A stretch of 64,000 bases of DNA, from the NCBI RefSeq assembly GCF_023101765.2, contig NC_064229.1, positions 6,114,473-6,178,472 on the forward strand, written 5' to 3'. This document shows, piece by piece, positions 12,901 through 24,437 of this stretch; positions within the stretch are counted from its first letter, which is position 1, and each line of letters begins with the position of its first letter. The DNA comes from Spodoptera frugiperda (lineage: Eukaryota > Arthropoda > Insecta > Lepidoptera > Noctuidae). Both the position numbers and the translations under genes were made by a program. Below the pieces are notes generated by a model that saw only the letters and a list, made by a program, of their open reading frames with translations, ran no database searches and had not been told where the DNA came from.

Positions 12901-15371
12901 CCAAATTGATTTATAATTTATTTTTAATTGTGTGTGATACATGCAAGGCAACATTAATTTAATTTTGTATCTCATGTCACTCTGTATGTTTGTAAATCAT
13001 ACAAAGCTGTATTGAAATCCGTTTTCATTAAGAAGGAAATAAATCTGTCATTTATTTTATCACAATTACAAAGGTTTGTGCAAAAGTAACATAAAATTGC
13101 TATTACTCATTAAAATAAGATTAATAAAGTGCAAACAAAATGAGTATGTCATGTGAGATACAGTCATTAAATGAGTTTCATGTTTCTAAAGTATGAATCA
13201 CTCAATGTCTATACAGAGTGTGGAGATAGCTCATATCAGTGTTAATGCATTGATAACACAAGGCGAGTATTTATCTATGATTATGAAATTGACCCTTAAT
13301 CCAACACCGATGGGCCCAATATAATGTTATTGAGTATGATTGTAGCATTTATGGATATAAAAATATGGTTATAGGGATCTATCAATACATGTTTAGGAAT
13401 TTCTGTGTAAAATAAACAAATATCTAACCAACAATACAAACAATTTGCATTTGTAAGACTGGTAGAATGCAATCATCAATTATAATTTATAAATAGTTAC
13501 TAAACTCATTAATTACTGGTTAAATAATTATACCTGTTGGTCTGAACCAGAAAAAAACATACAAATATAAACGGAATAATATATTGAATAATGATAACTC
13601 AAGTATTATATTAAATCAGGTCATGATTTATATTACTATGAATATAGGTATATATAGATACAGACTAACAATGCAGACATAATGGTATTTATTATGTAAA
13701 ATGAATATTAAAACCACAAGCCACAAACTGATATAACTTCAGTCCCCGTCTCATTCCTTACTAACAATAATGAGACAGCCAAGTTTCTATGAAATTTTGT
13801 AACTGTACTGTAGTAATAACAATAACTATTATATGTTTATTTCCTTATGAACTTAATAAATTGTTTAAAAAAATATATGGATTGCCAAATAAAGAAGGAT
13901 GACCAAATAAAGAAGGATGGGAGATGAAAACAATAAAAAAAACACCGATAGTTTGAGGAACATGATAGGAAAAGGAGTTTGTGATTCCATCATGATTTCA
14001 TCACAAACTCCTTTTCCTTTCCTTTCCTTAGATGTGAAGGATGTTGAAGGGTGGAGAAGAAAGACAAAATTACTTAGTGTAAGGGTCCAAAGAATAAAAG
14101 AAGAGTAAATAAACAGCAGATATTCCCAAAAATGAAGTAGGTAATAACAAAATTGTATCTTTCATTAATGTTTTGGCTATAAACAGTCCTAAAATAAAGG
14201 AAACTTTATGTTTATTTAATCATACTCCTACAACATTCCAACTGAATTTACTTATAACTTGACTTTATCTAAAGGAAAAGTAGAAACAAAAATAATACAT
14301 ACAATGACATGTATGATAATCTATTTCAAAGTCTATTATAAAATATTCACATTAATAATGGATTAACTGATATTCTGGTACAAATATAGAAGCATAAAGT
14401 ATATAATCCTTTGTCCCATCTGCGAGTGAACTCATCCTTTACAAAAACACAAACAATGTTGAGTGAATACTTAAATATGTACTTAATGGGTTTCTTTATC
14501 TGTGCACATAAAGTTCTTTGTTCTGGAGTCACAGTTTGTAATGCCTTGTGCACTCTCAAATTGGACATTTTAAAAAAGGAATTGATTTGCTATGATTATT
14601 TCTATGAGGATTTTAGAATAGAGTTTGGTTAATAGTGAAATTGTCTATGAAGCGTGTTTGCAATGTTATGTTATGAAGTTTTGTAACAATATTTTGGTAT
14701 ATCTTAATGGATAAAGAAGATTGGCAATAAGAGAAATTACTAAGTTAGCCAAGACATTACAAAGTAAAAAAAATCTGGGTCATGGTTTTAACATCTTTTT
14801 ATTTTGTGTGTTCAATTATTAATACTAACTAGTTGTTATTTATATTGTAAGTTATACTGTATCTCTACTTTAATGTTTAGGATAAACATTGAATAAGGGT
14901 TTCCAGGTGATAAACATATCAAATAAATAAGTAAATATGTTAAATAAGGGTTTGTTGTAAACCCAAAAGATTTTTTGTAAAATTTTGTTTTTAATGACAT
15001 GTATAATTAGTATAGTAGAGAAAATAGCATTAATATAATGAGAACAACGAATCACACATTGAAAATTGGCGCCTGGTCAATATTATGCATAAAGAAATAG
15101 TCCTTCAATGCCACAGGTCGAGTGACAAAGAGGCGAGAATAACTCTCCAGTACTTCTACATACGAAGCTATTAGGCCTTTATTATCGAACCAGGTTTTCT
15201 ATAGAGGCCAACAGCTGATGTTATTAAACAGATATCACAAGTAAAAGCTTACACTGTCATGTTCCCAGCCCCTCGAATCACGATCGGATCAGGCACTAGC
15301 GTCACATGTGTCTCTTCTATATTCTCCTCGAGTTCCGTCTCATCAGGGTATATTGCATCAAAGTCTGCCAT
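9945..15371 (-). CDS. CHIC2: Cysteine-rich hydrophobic domain protein (CHIC2 orthologue)
   Basis: Three exons on the minus strand: 15371-15253 (119 bp), 12580-12370 (211 bp) and 10112-9945 (168 bp, with stop). They splice with GT-AG sites into a 165-aa protein. Exon 1 encodes MADFDAIYPDE.. and IVIRGAGNMTV. Exon 2 carries VAPEEY, LPVNVKWLFCGC and the palmitoylation-prone cysteine run CCCCTLGCS, ending in SLWPVICLSKR. Exon 3 carries LLEWENSRLYNKL and ends IPIYRPD. All match vertebrate CHIC1/2 in order and length. CHIC proteins are palmitoylated peripheral membrane proteins on vesicles and plasma membrane, related to the Erf4/GOLGA7 fold; molecular role is poorly defined. The introns are 2.67 and 2.26 kb and hold a SINE fragment and a perfect hairpin. 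The start was chosen because it aligns with the vertebrate N-terminus. Confidence 0.95.
10161..10284 (-). repeat. SINE-A fragment in CHIC2 intron 2
   Basis: The segment 'ggcagaggtgcacatta' plus 'ttcagactccctgctactgc' matches the tail and middle of the tRNA-derived SINE seen complete at 26091-26380 and 48101-48380. The tRNA-like head is missing. Confidence 0.6.
13967..14018. repeat. Perfect 19-bp inverted repeat in CHIC2 intron 1
   Basis: Arms 13967-13985 (AGGAAAAGGAGTTTGTGAT) and 14000-14018 are exact reverse complements with a 14-nt loop. No target duplication or known family is apparent. A short near-duplication, 'ccaaataaagaaggatg', lies just upstream at about 13886-13918. Confidence 0.8.
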
Positions 15372-18105
15372 TGTACTTAACACTAACTAAAAAATCAATT
15401 TCGTATATTATAAACACATAACAAAGCACAGTGTTTGGAGGATTTTACACATTCACGAAAAAACAAAAAGGAATACAGAAAGTCAAAAGTGACGTTTCCC
15501 TTCATAAACAGAAATGAATAATGTTGCCATACAAAGATGAGATAGGCATTAACAATTACTTTCACGAAATGATTTAGTTGATTTTTTTATTGTTAACTTT
15601 TTTATTTATAACAACCAGCGACGACAAAGCAAGCAAAAATCAATGAGGCAATCCTTAGAAACCCCAATTTCAGCCATTCATTAATAAACGACCACACTTA
15701 AATTGATAGTATTAATATTTAGATGTTGTAACACTGTTTATTGTACATCAAAAGGAAAACAGATTAGTTTTTATGTAGCGGACTAGATGTCGCTGCTAGT
15801 CTTGTTTGTTGTGATTATTACAAAAATATCATGACTTTGTTGACTTTGTTAGCTCTATATTAGCTCTTGGTCAATATTGTAAGTATCAAAGAGTAATGTT
15901 TTCTCTTACATGATGGAAAAATTAAAGACTAAATCAATAGATTAATCATCAAGTTATTATAATTTCGTTTAATTCTATTAATTTTCCCAATTAACACGGA
16001 CACAATAAAATTAAATGGTGTAGGTAAAGAAGGTACAACGGAGTAGAGTTCGCCTTCATCCCGAGTTGAGTGGTTGTAAGTCCCTGCTAATCTAGGGTTT
16101 CCTGGATCGGGCAAAGTATTAATGGGTTAAATATTTTAGGTTTTTCGTAATATCAGTAGTAGCACGGCGTCCTATTGCATGGGACTAATACCTAACATCA
16201 TAAGGTCAGGTTAGGTAAGTCAGGGAAGAGGAGGGGATAAAATGCTTTTTATTATACAAACGCATGTCTACTTATCTTTAATCGAAATATAAAACACGAA
16301 AAGCAGACAGACATGAAAAAATAAATTAAGTACCTACTGCCAACTTGTTGCGATTTTTTGAGCTTAAAATTATATGTATTCTATTGAATATTGTTTAATT
16401 TTACCATTTATAAAAATTAAGTAGGTGCGTAAGTGGGTACTTACTTTAGAAATCGTAAAAGTTTAAAATTAATTGAAAACGGCTTACTCCCACCTGAGAA
16501 ACACAAGTGCTATGCGTGCGTTTTAGGGGTTAGGGATTCGAGGATTAGGAATTTTGTCATTGGGAGATTGGGGAAGGAGGTAGGTAATTAGTCTTCTGAT
16601 AACCTTACTCATCCAGCAAAACAACGCTTCAGTTGTTTCACGCTAATTTTATGTTAGGTTGTATTTGTATCACTTCGGTCCAGTTAGTCCATTCGTACCG
16701 AAACTATGGCACTTCCACAACTCCTGTACATAAACTTATCTATACCGACATAATTCGATATTGAGGAAGGCTCCCTAAAAACGATGATGCAATAAAACAG
16801 CCTCTTACATGGTCGGCAACGCACTTTTTCATACCGCCGGTCACCGCTCACCACCCGAGGGCTCGTAGGCCCTGGCCCCACTTGTCCATTGGGTATCGTT
16901 TTCCATTATTTTTCATGACATGCCCCATTTGTCTGTTGTCGTCGCGATCCAAGGCTGTGTAACGGACAAGTGAGACCAGGGCCGAGGCTGTAAGCTTTGG
17001 TGGAATCGGAATGCAAACAAGCAGACTGTGATCAGTCTAGGTGATCCTAGATAATCATTAGGAAAAGTCAACAAAAAAAAATTGCATCCATACAGTATTT
17101 ACTTTAAAGTGCTAGGTACCCACAACTAGACACGTCATGTAGTGCAATTAAAGACCAGATTCATTAAATAACGAATGTTATTCGTTTAGGCGGAGATCGA
17201 TTGTCCGTATAAGGTACGGCCATTATGAATTATCTCACGACTCGCTAGTATGACCACTATCACACATGTATGCACTGTGTGATAACGTGCAGCTGTGACC
17301 CAAAAACGCCTTGTTATACCGCCTCCCTGCATCATACCTGCGAATTTACGAAACTACAAAAGGAGAAGGCATCTCAAAAATGATGCATCGTTAATCAAAT
17401 ACAATTAAATGCGATTTTTGGGTATTCTTATTCTTGGTGGCCCTCCATTGAAAATTATTTCGTTTCGTAATTAAAATGGATCTGTATGACAACAAATATG
17501 GTAATACAATTACTTCGTTGGCGTTTCTTTCATGAAGTATTTGTACTAGGTGAGGTCAGTTCATTATTCATCAGTTACAGATTTAATTATTTAGGTAAGA
17601 GTGAAAGAACTTCCTATACATACTCATGCCAGGGTCAGGTGAAATATCCTGTTGTTGTCGGCCAATCTCTCGGGATCTATGTAGGTAACGATATTTATGC
17701 TTTAGAAAGATACAAAACATAACCGATTATATATAATTGACCTCACTATAGAGAGTAGAGTCATGTGTACGAGCAAGTAGTGTCAATTTTCCTAATATTA
17801 TGAAAAAAAATTGTAGGTAGTTATTTTTCTCAGATGTCATCTTTTTCGAGATAAGGCATACCTTTACATCTTTTCACACAAGATAATTAAGATCAGTTTA
17901 CATTTGATATGATCTCGTTGAACAGGAAAGAAAAGTCACACGCAAAAAAGTTTAAAGTGGAACCTTCTCAATAGATATGTTCAGGCATCCATGGTTGATC
18001 AGTTTCAAATAATAGATATTAATTCAACCGGTATGGTAAAGGGTATAGGGCCGGCCGTGACAGATCAAACGTTTTTCTAGGCGGGTGCATTAAGCAGTGC
18101 ATGCG
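15372..18105. other. Intergenic between CHIC2 and CP-A
   Basis: It contains the presumed CHIC2 promoter next to 15372, a decayed SINE-A copy at about 16062-16180 (+) and a 20-bp inverted repeat (16868-16887 / 16964-16983). I see no coding exon. Confidence 0.5.
16868..16983. repeat. Imperfect inverted repeat, possible MITE
   Basis: GGCCCTGGCCCCACTTGTCC at 16868-16887 pairs with 16964-16983, whose reverse complement is GGCCCTGGTCTCACTTGTCC (18 of 20 matches). The 76-bp centre is non-coding. No clear target duplication. Confidence 0.5.
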
Positions 18106-18112
18106 TATAAAA
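18106..18112 (+). promoter_or_regulatory. TATA box of CP-A
   Basis: TATAAAA lies 72 bp upstream of the CP-A start codon. A TCAG initiator-like motif at 18131 is at a suitable distance. Confidence 0.8.
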
Positions 18113-18177
18113 GCGTGGCGTGCGCACCCCTCAGCGTCACAGCGAGTCAGAGCGCCCACCGAAGGTACTCACGCAAC

Positions 18178-19278
18178 ATGAAGGTATGGGAAGCTTTTCT
18201 ATAAATCTTTACAAGGATTTTTACGAATATGGTTTTTATTACAATATTTATCGAGCGAGAAAATAGCCTAGATGCTGTAGATCTGCCTGCCTATGGATTA
18301 AAAAAAAATAAGACGAGAAAAAATCCACAAAAGCCGACTAGAAATATATTTTTATCTAAAAGTTAAGATGTCTCTACTCGATGGAATTCGTGTTAAAATA
18401 TGAAATTTAATGAATGATAGAATTGCGAGGTAGGTATGGGAGAAAAGAAGATGCCCATCACTAGGTGTTCCAGGGCTAAAATGATGACTAAAAGAAAGTG
18501 TTGGTCATTTTGCTTGAATACGTTTTCAGTATATTCAAAGACTTTTTTCAGCAAGATTACAATATGTACTTGTCTCTGTCCAGGTCATAATCGTAGCAGC
18601 TATCCTGGCGGTGTGCAGAGGAGCGGCTGGTGGTCTGCTGCCGGTGGCATCCCCCTACGCTTACGGCCGTCCCCTGGGCTACCCCGCCCCCCTGGCGGTG
18701 GCTAGGCCCGCGTATGCGCCAGCCCTCGCCGCCCCATACGTCGGCCATGCCGTGGCAAAGGTCGCCCCAGTCGAGGACTACGACCCTAACCCACAATACT
18801 CCTACGCTTATGACATTCAGGATGCTCTCACCGGTAAGTTTTGTTATGTTCATTAGAAAATTATAACAACCTCTGAATTTCTATATGATGATTTTTTTTA
18901 AGTTACAAAAATACTATATTTACTTTTGTAACCAAAATTATTTAGATTTTTATATGCCTACATAATGTTTGAAAAACCCATTGTAGTTTTTACTTCCCCA
19001 ACCGGAGCTTTTGAACTTCTTATTCGACTGCCAACCATAATCAATCTCACAACTGAATGTATTTTATTAAAGGTGACTCCAAGAACCAGCAAGAATCTCG
19101 TTCCGGCGACGTAGTCCAGGGCTCATACTCCCTAGTGGAGCCTGATGGCACTCGCCGTACTGTGGAGTACACCGCCGACCCTCACAATGGCTTCAACGCA
19201 GTCGTCCACAAGGAACCACTCGGTGCCCCGGTCGTCAAAGCCGTGGCTGCTCCCGTAGCCCACGCCTTATACCACTAG
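18178..19278 (+). CDS. CP-A: RR-2 cuticular protein, three exons
   Basis: Exons are 18178-18183 (ATG AAG only), 18584-18833 and 19073-19278, giving 153 aa. The signal peptide is residues 1-15 or so (MKVIIVAAILAVCRG). A Pro/Ala/Tyr-rich linker follows, then the RR-2 chitin-binding domain (about 68-132) with DPNPQYSYAYDIQDALTG, GSYSLVEPDGTRRTVEY and ADPHNGFNAVVHKE. The tail is short and lacks the long AAPVAY repeats of its neighbours. It is secreted and predicted to bind chitin in hard cuticle. It alone in this array has a phase-1 intron inside RR-2, splitting the codon for Gly86. AATAAA is at 19744-19749. The two-codon first exon was chosen because it supplies an ATG with a good GTATGG donor and a TATA box 72 bp upstream. 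Confidence 0.92.
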
Positions 19279-20488
19279 TCCTAACAAAACATCTCCTTGG
19301 TCACGAATCTAGCTTTTCTAATTTCCATTTTAAATGCTTTCGATTGAGTCACAAAGTCTCCAAATCTGCTGGAATCTTTTATTGTTGTAGTCGGTGAAAA
19401 CGGGTGCTACATTTGCATCATAACATCTCACCTCCATGCTATGCAACAATGAATTGACCACTCGTGTAAAAATCTGATTGAGACAAGATCATTATGCATT
19501 TAAGACCTACTTTTATTAGGTGTGTGTAATTGTTAGATTTTGCTCTTTGTAACACTTGCAATTTTTGTGATAAACATCTGTATCAATCACAGTATGACAG
19601 CAGGATCTAAACACAAGCATTTTACAAGTAACCTAGATTCGTTGGACCAAGCCTGTGCAGTCGAGTGACCTGACCCGTATTACGTTAATGTTTTATTTAT
19701 ACGTATTGTAGAGTATTGTTAATTGATGTGTTAAAGCTAAGGTAATAAATAAGAGGAATCGAAAACTGGTTGCAATTTCATTTATGGTGTGGTCGTAAGA
19801 TGAATGAAATACAAGGCTTTTACGCGACAAATGTGACGGCGTTATGGTTCTTTATAGGCTGCACTTAGTAGTGAGTGAACCAGTTATATTATGTGCGTAA
19901 AATAATGGCGTGTGTGAATGTGTGTCAGCCGCGCCCGGCCATTATGTGCGAGTCTGCGCGGGCGCAGAGCTGTCGCGTGTCGCAGTGAGACGCGACATGC
20001 GACACTGCTGTTTCTCAATCTAGACAGGGGTCTAGCCAAAATTAGTAGTGACCTGCTCTATTTAGACTGGTTCTAATAAATGTCAACTCGTAAACAGGTA
20101 ACAAAACAGGTCTAGTCAATTATCAAGGTTTGCATTTACTAGCGACCTTTCTTTCGTTACATTTCACTTTAGGATATTTATTATATTACAGTGACTAACA
20201 CGTCGAATGAAAAATTACCTCCTCAAATAAATAACGCCTTATATTTTATACACCTTTTCATATTACAGTATAAATAATCTAACAATTAAGCAATCCAGGG
20301 CAATGTCAGATGCAATTAAGTAATTTGGTTCATTGCGGATGCCTGCATTTTGATATGTAGGGTAGGCATAGATAAATTAGTACTGATATGTAACATACAA
20401 TTAAATGCAACATGGAGGCGTTGCTAAATAATTTAGATTAGAGTTTATTTTTATTCAAGTTTTTCGATTAACAGAGTATTTTTTTGCA

Positions 20489-20743
20489 ACGCCTTTTATT
20501 CTCGAAGGGAAGGCAGAGGTGCACATTACGGCACGTAATGCCACTGTCCAATGTACACCCACTTTTCACCAATTGTTTTATAAGTCCCATGTAATAGGTG
20601 GTGAGCCTATTGCCATATACCGGACACAATTCCAGACTCCGTGCTACTACTGAGAAATTTTATTATCTCTATTCTCTATATAATCGAACCCGAGACCCCT
20701 TGCCCGGCAGTCATAATAGGGACCACTCGACCAACGAGGCAGT
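20489..20743 (-). repeat. tRNA-derived SINE (family SINE-A), decayed
   Basis: Minus-strand copy. The tRNA-like head ends at 20743 (aacgaggcagt) and the tail is 'gccttttattctcgaagg'. The body matches 48101-48380 closely, but the B-box region is disrupted at about 20661-20690. Confidence 0.8.
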
Positions 20744-21171
20744 GACTTTAACAGAGTTTCTGTGAAAAAAAGAACTATTAAAGTTTCAAGGAAAGGAGGT
20801 GCTCAGACTGCTCAGGTAGAAACAAAAAATAACCTAATAGTTCTACATTTATGTTAAACTGTCTGTTGGTTCAGTGGCCGCAAATGCGACTGCCGAGCGC
20901 ACAACCCGTACGGAAGAGAAGCCATAGAAAATTGTTTAATGGCCACATACTTAATGGTATAACGATACTTAAAATGAAACATAAAAACATATTTTTAGTA
21001 AATTAAATTTTCGTGTTTGAGTAAACTTCCACGTGTATGCCCTTGTAACTTTAGTGCGTTGTACAATTTCCTTGGTCATTGTGACTAATGCTTGCAGTAA
21101 ATAGTAATAGGTGTTTATAAGGCACTTAATGTGTAAATCGAGGAAGCACCGCAGATACTAATAAATGATAC

Positions 21172-21231
21172 CGTATCGAATCGAACCCGCGACACGTTGC
21201 ATGGTAGCCAGTTGCCCAGCCATCGCCCCAA
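21172..21231 (-). repeat. SINE-B tRNA-like head fragment
   Basis: On the minus strand it reads GCGATGGCTGGGCAACTGGC and then a GGGTTCGATTC box, matching the head of the SINE at 26656-26840. The body is missing. Confidence 0.6.
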
Positions 21232-21582
21232 TCGTACGGTCAAAAGTTAGTTGGTTTCTCAGTTTAATTAAAACTTTCGCATTTTTCCATAACTGTATTT
21301 TCTCACGAATACGCAATGTTTCTCTTTAATGTAAACTTTATTTGGTTTAGAACGTTGGCATAAAGAAGAAATGTAAGTTTCCAATTTTTTGCCGTCTTTC
21401 TCAAATTATGGCGTGACCATTGGAACTTAGCAAAATCGAAAATACAATTTACTTTATCAATCGCCTTATTGTACACCAAAGTCTATATTTAGGCTAAGAT
21501 CGATGTGAAACGTTTGTAAACAAACTATGTACAGTATATGATTACAGTAAATAGAATTATTTTTTAACTTCTACCCTTTAGT

Positions 21583-21750
21583 TGTTTAATTCGGAGCAGC
21601 GGACTGATCTGGAGCTGCGGTCTACCCAGCGGCTTACCGGTGCTTCGCCTCGAAAAGCAGGAGTAGGAACGGGATGGTTTTTAGTCAGTAAGAGTCTGAC
21701 ACTCCCTCTCGCCTCGTTCAAGGCGGGAGAAGACATTGGATGATTAAAAA
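21583..21750 (+). repeat. Interspersed repeat with 'gtcagtaagagtctgacact' core
   Basis: The block contains 'cggcttaccggtgcttcgcc', 'gtcagtaagagtctgacact' and 'aaggcgggagaagacattgg'. Reverse-strand fragments of the same family occur at 22296-22372 and 34484-34576. It is a widespread lepidopteran repeat whose class I cannot name. Confidence 0.65.
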
Positions 21751-23646
21751 ATCCTTTAGTTGTCTCTCAAAAGTGTCACTTAATGGAGTGAGAATGAGGC
21801 CAGGAGTGTCACCGCACGTGGAGAAAATGACGAGACCTAGTATTCTTGATTACAAACATTTCACATCGGTCTTAACCTAAAGTATAGTTCCCATCTCTTG
21901 AATGTAAGTACCTCCTGCCTACTCAAAGGTTTCTGAATGAATACAGTAGATTAGGTATCTGTACGTACTAAAACAGTTTACTCTGTTCTGTTCTATGTAT
22001 AATAATATCTATTATAATAATTAAAACAATGACAATTGTTGGTCGTGTGACCGTGATTTTATACTGTTACAGATAAATTGATATGACAACAACGCCCGGA
22101 ACTGATCCAATACCTAGTACCTATCTAGTAAAGTCGTGAATAAACTCTAGATATATCTATACTGTAGATATACAATATGCATATATGTACTTTATAGGTT
22201 AGCATTCACAGAGACATTACAGGTTTTATTTCAGACCATGAAGCGGAACAACTTTAGTTTTAGCTCTTTTCGAAGTACAAATAAGATTAATTAAGATAGC
22301 GAGAGGTAGTGTCAGACTCTTACCTACTGGCTAAAAATCACCCCGTTCCTACTCTTCCTTATGCTACATTTCTATGCCAAGTGCATCTTCTTTTTTATTT
22401 TCTGAATGTACAAGACTAGCTACATCCAATGTACTAACATATTTTGTTTTTATTGTATGTCGTAAACATTATTGTAGTAACAATTGGGTTAGAAGTGTGG
22501 AACTGAGACATTGAATTGCGTCATACCACTATGCGGTAATGGTACTTGGTAGTAAGGGCTACTTCCCTCTTCTGTGTGTTTCCTAATAAATAAAGAGGTT
22601 TAAAGTAAGTAAATATGAATAGCTTCGTATGTTTCAGTCAATGACGAACAAAAATGAACTAAGATTCCTAGATTTTTTATCAGTTTATCAGTCACAAAAT
22701 GTCCACTACCGAACATAAGCCTCCCTCAATATGTCATATCCAGAATATCTAGGGCTGATTGGAACATTGGAAGTGACCTACATCCAGAAGCTCCCTGTGA
22801 CCTTTATCAGGTTACCTGGTTAATCGAGTCAAACCAGGCCATCTGTCACCAAGTGAATATTCTGTCCTAAAAATAAATTCGCATCAGAAATATTTATACC
22901 GCAATTGTTTACAAACGTAACAAATTGTACTGAATTGACCTCCAATCAATTGAATATAGGCAATATTTCAATTGCCACACAAATATTTGACTATGATTAA
23001 TGAACTTCTCAAAACATATCAATTAATGTGATTGTTGGTTTAATAATCATCAAATGATAATATTACATACGTGTGCCCACCCATGACCCCAAAGAAACCG
23101 TAATATATCTTAGAAATGAATATTATTATTGCGATTGTAATGAGATATTAATTCGAACGATACATGTAAGGTTCAAGCAATCAAGATCATGGCTGAATAT
23201 TGTATACAAATAAATGTATATAGTCTAATAGCCGCTATATTTGCATGTAAAACGACGCTAAAATGTGTTATCTTCCATGAGTCGTAATTATAAGTAGACC
23301 TAATATTCGATCTATAAAACTTTATCATTTATGTTTCAATTAGATGCTAAGTAAGGTTTCATAACGTATTAATTAGAGAGGTTCGCATTAGCAGGCCCAA
23401 AGTACATAATAGATTGTAAACAAATATGGCTACCGGCTCTATTTTATGTACTAATCCAAGAATCAGTGAACAGTGAAACTTTCGTCGGGCTACTACGGCT
23501 ACTGTGGACCCAATGATCGTAGCGTACAACGTAACAATTAGGTAATAAAGCTCTAATTACAAGTCCACGTTAGTTAGATAGAGAGCGACTCGCGACTCGG
23601 CCGCCCTGTTCCAATAAGGAACATTCGAGTGAATGCACGCCGCTTC

Positions 23647-23654
23647 TATAAATA
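23647..23654 (+). promoter_or_regulatory. TATA box of CP-B
   Basis: TATAAATA lies 75 bp upstream of the CP-B ATG. Confidence 0.75.
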
Positions 23655-23721
23655 CGAGAGCACTCGCCGCGCGTGTACTATTTACTCCGAACCCTATTGT
23701 TGGACTAGTCTACTATACATC

Positions 23722-24437
23722 ATGTTGAGGGTAACTGTCACTTTATTGATTTATTTTAATTAATTATATGTTACACTAACCAAGTGCAATCCGGTAATAG
23801 ATATACGCAGTGCAATGTTTCATCTCAAACTTGTTTGTTTCTAGTGCATAGACCTTGTGTGCTTTCAGGGATTGCGAGAGATATTTCGTAACTCCTAAAG
23901 ATATTCTTTGATTTTGCAATATCTGTTTTTGTGTTTCAGGTATCATTGATGGTTTGTGTGGTGCCGGCAGTGTTCGGTATAATCGTGAGGGATCCTCCTC
24001 CTTCCCCCAATGATTACAAGTACTCGTACAATATTGAGGACCCGACGACTGGTGACAGTAAGAGTCAGCACGAGGTGAGGCTAGGAGATGTCGTCACGGG
24101 AGCCTACACGGTGTTGGGTCCTGACGGTACGAAGCGTACAGTCGAGTACACTGCTGATGCGAAGCATGGTTTCAAAGCTGTCCTGAGGGAGGATCCTGTC
24201 AGCAACCCCTTGGCGAATCCAGCCCCGGCCCCAGTTCACTACAACTACCAGCCTGCTAACGACTTCCAGTACCAGACCCCTGACCCCTACCCAGTGTTCG
24301 CGTCTGTGCTGCACCCTCCACAACACTCCAACTACGTAGAACAACAGTCCGCCAAATATTTCTCGCCGCAAACCGAAGCAGAGCCCAGGGTACCTTTTGA
24401 TGGGAACTATTTCGTACCGGCGAATCATAAAAAATAA
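23722..24437 (+). CDS. CP-B: divergent RR-2 cuticular protein with non-repetitive tail
   Basis: Exon 1 is 23722-23730 (MLR) and exon 2 is 23940-24437, giving 168 aa. The signal peptide is about 1-16 (MLRVSLMVCVVPAVFG). The RR-2 domain begins almost immediately (about 28-90), with YKYSYNIEDPTTGDSKSQHE, GAYTVLGPDGTKRTVEY and ADAKHGFKAVLRED. Unlike the other members it has no AAPV repeats. Its tail is rich in Pro, Tyr, Gln and Asn, which suggests a different mechanical or cross-linking role (inference). It is the most isolated member, over 4 kb from CP-A. AATAAA signals cluster at 24635-24657. Confidence 0.92.

Larger units (their letters stand above)
19279..23646. other. Long intergenic region between CP-A and CP-B
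   Basis: No coding exon is recognised. It holds a SINE-A copy (20489-20743), a SINE-B head (21172-21231), a noctuid-type GC-rich repeat (21583-21750) and a fragment of that repeat in opposite orientation (22296-22372). A G+C-rich patch at 19930-20010 has no identifiable content. Confidence 0.5.
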
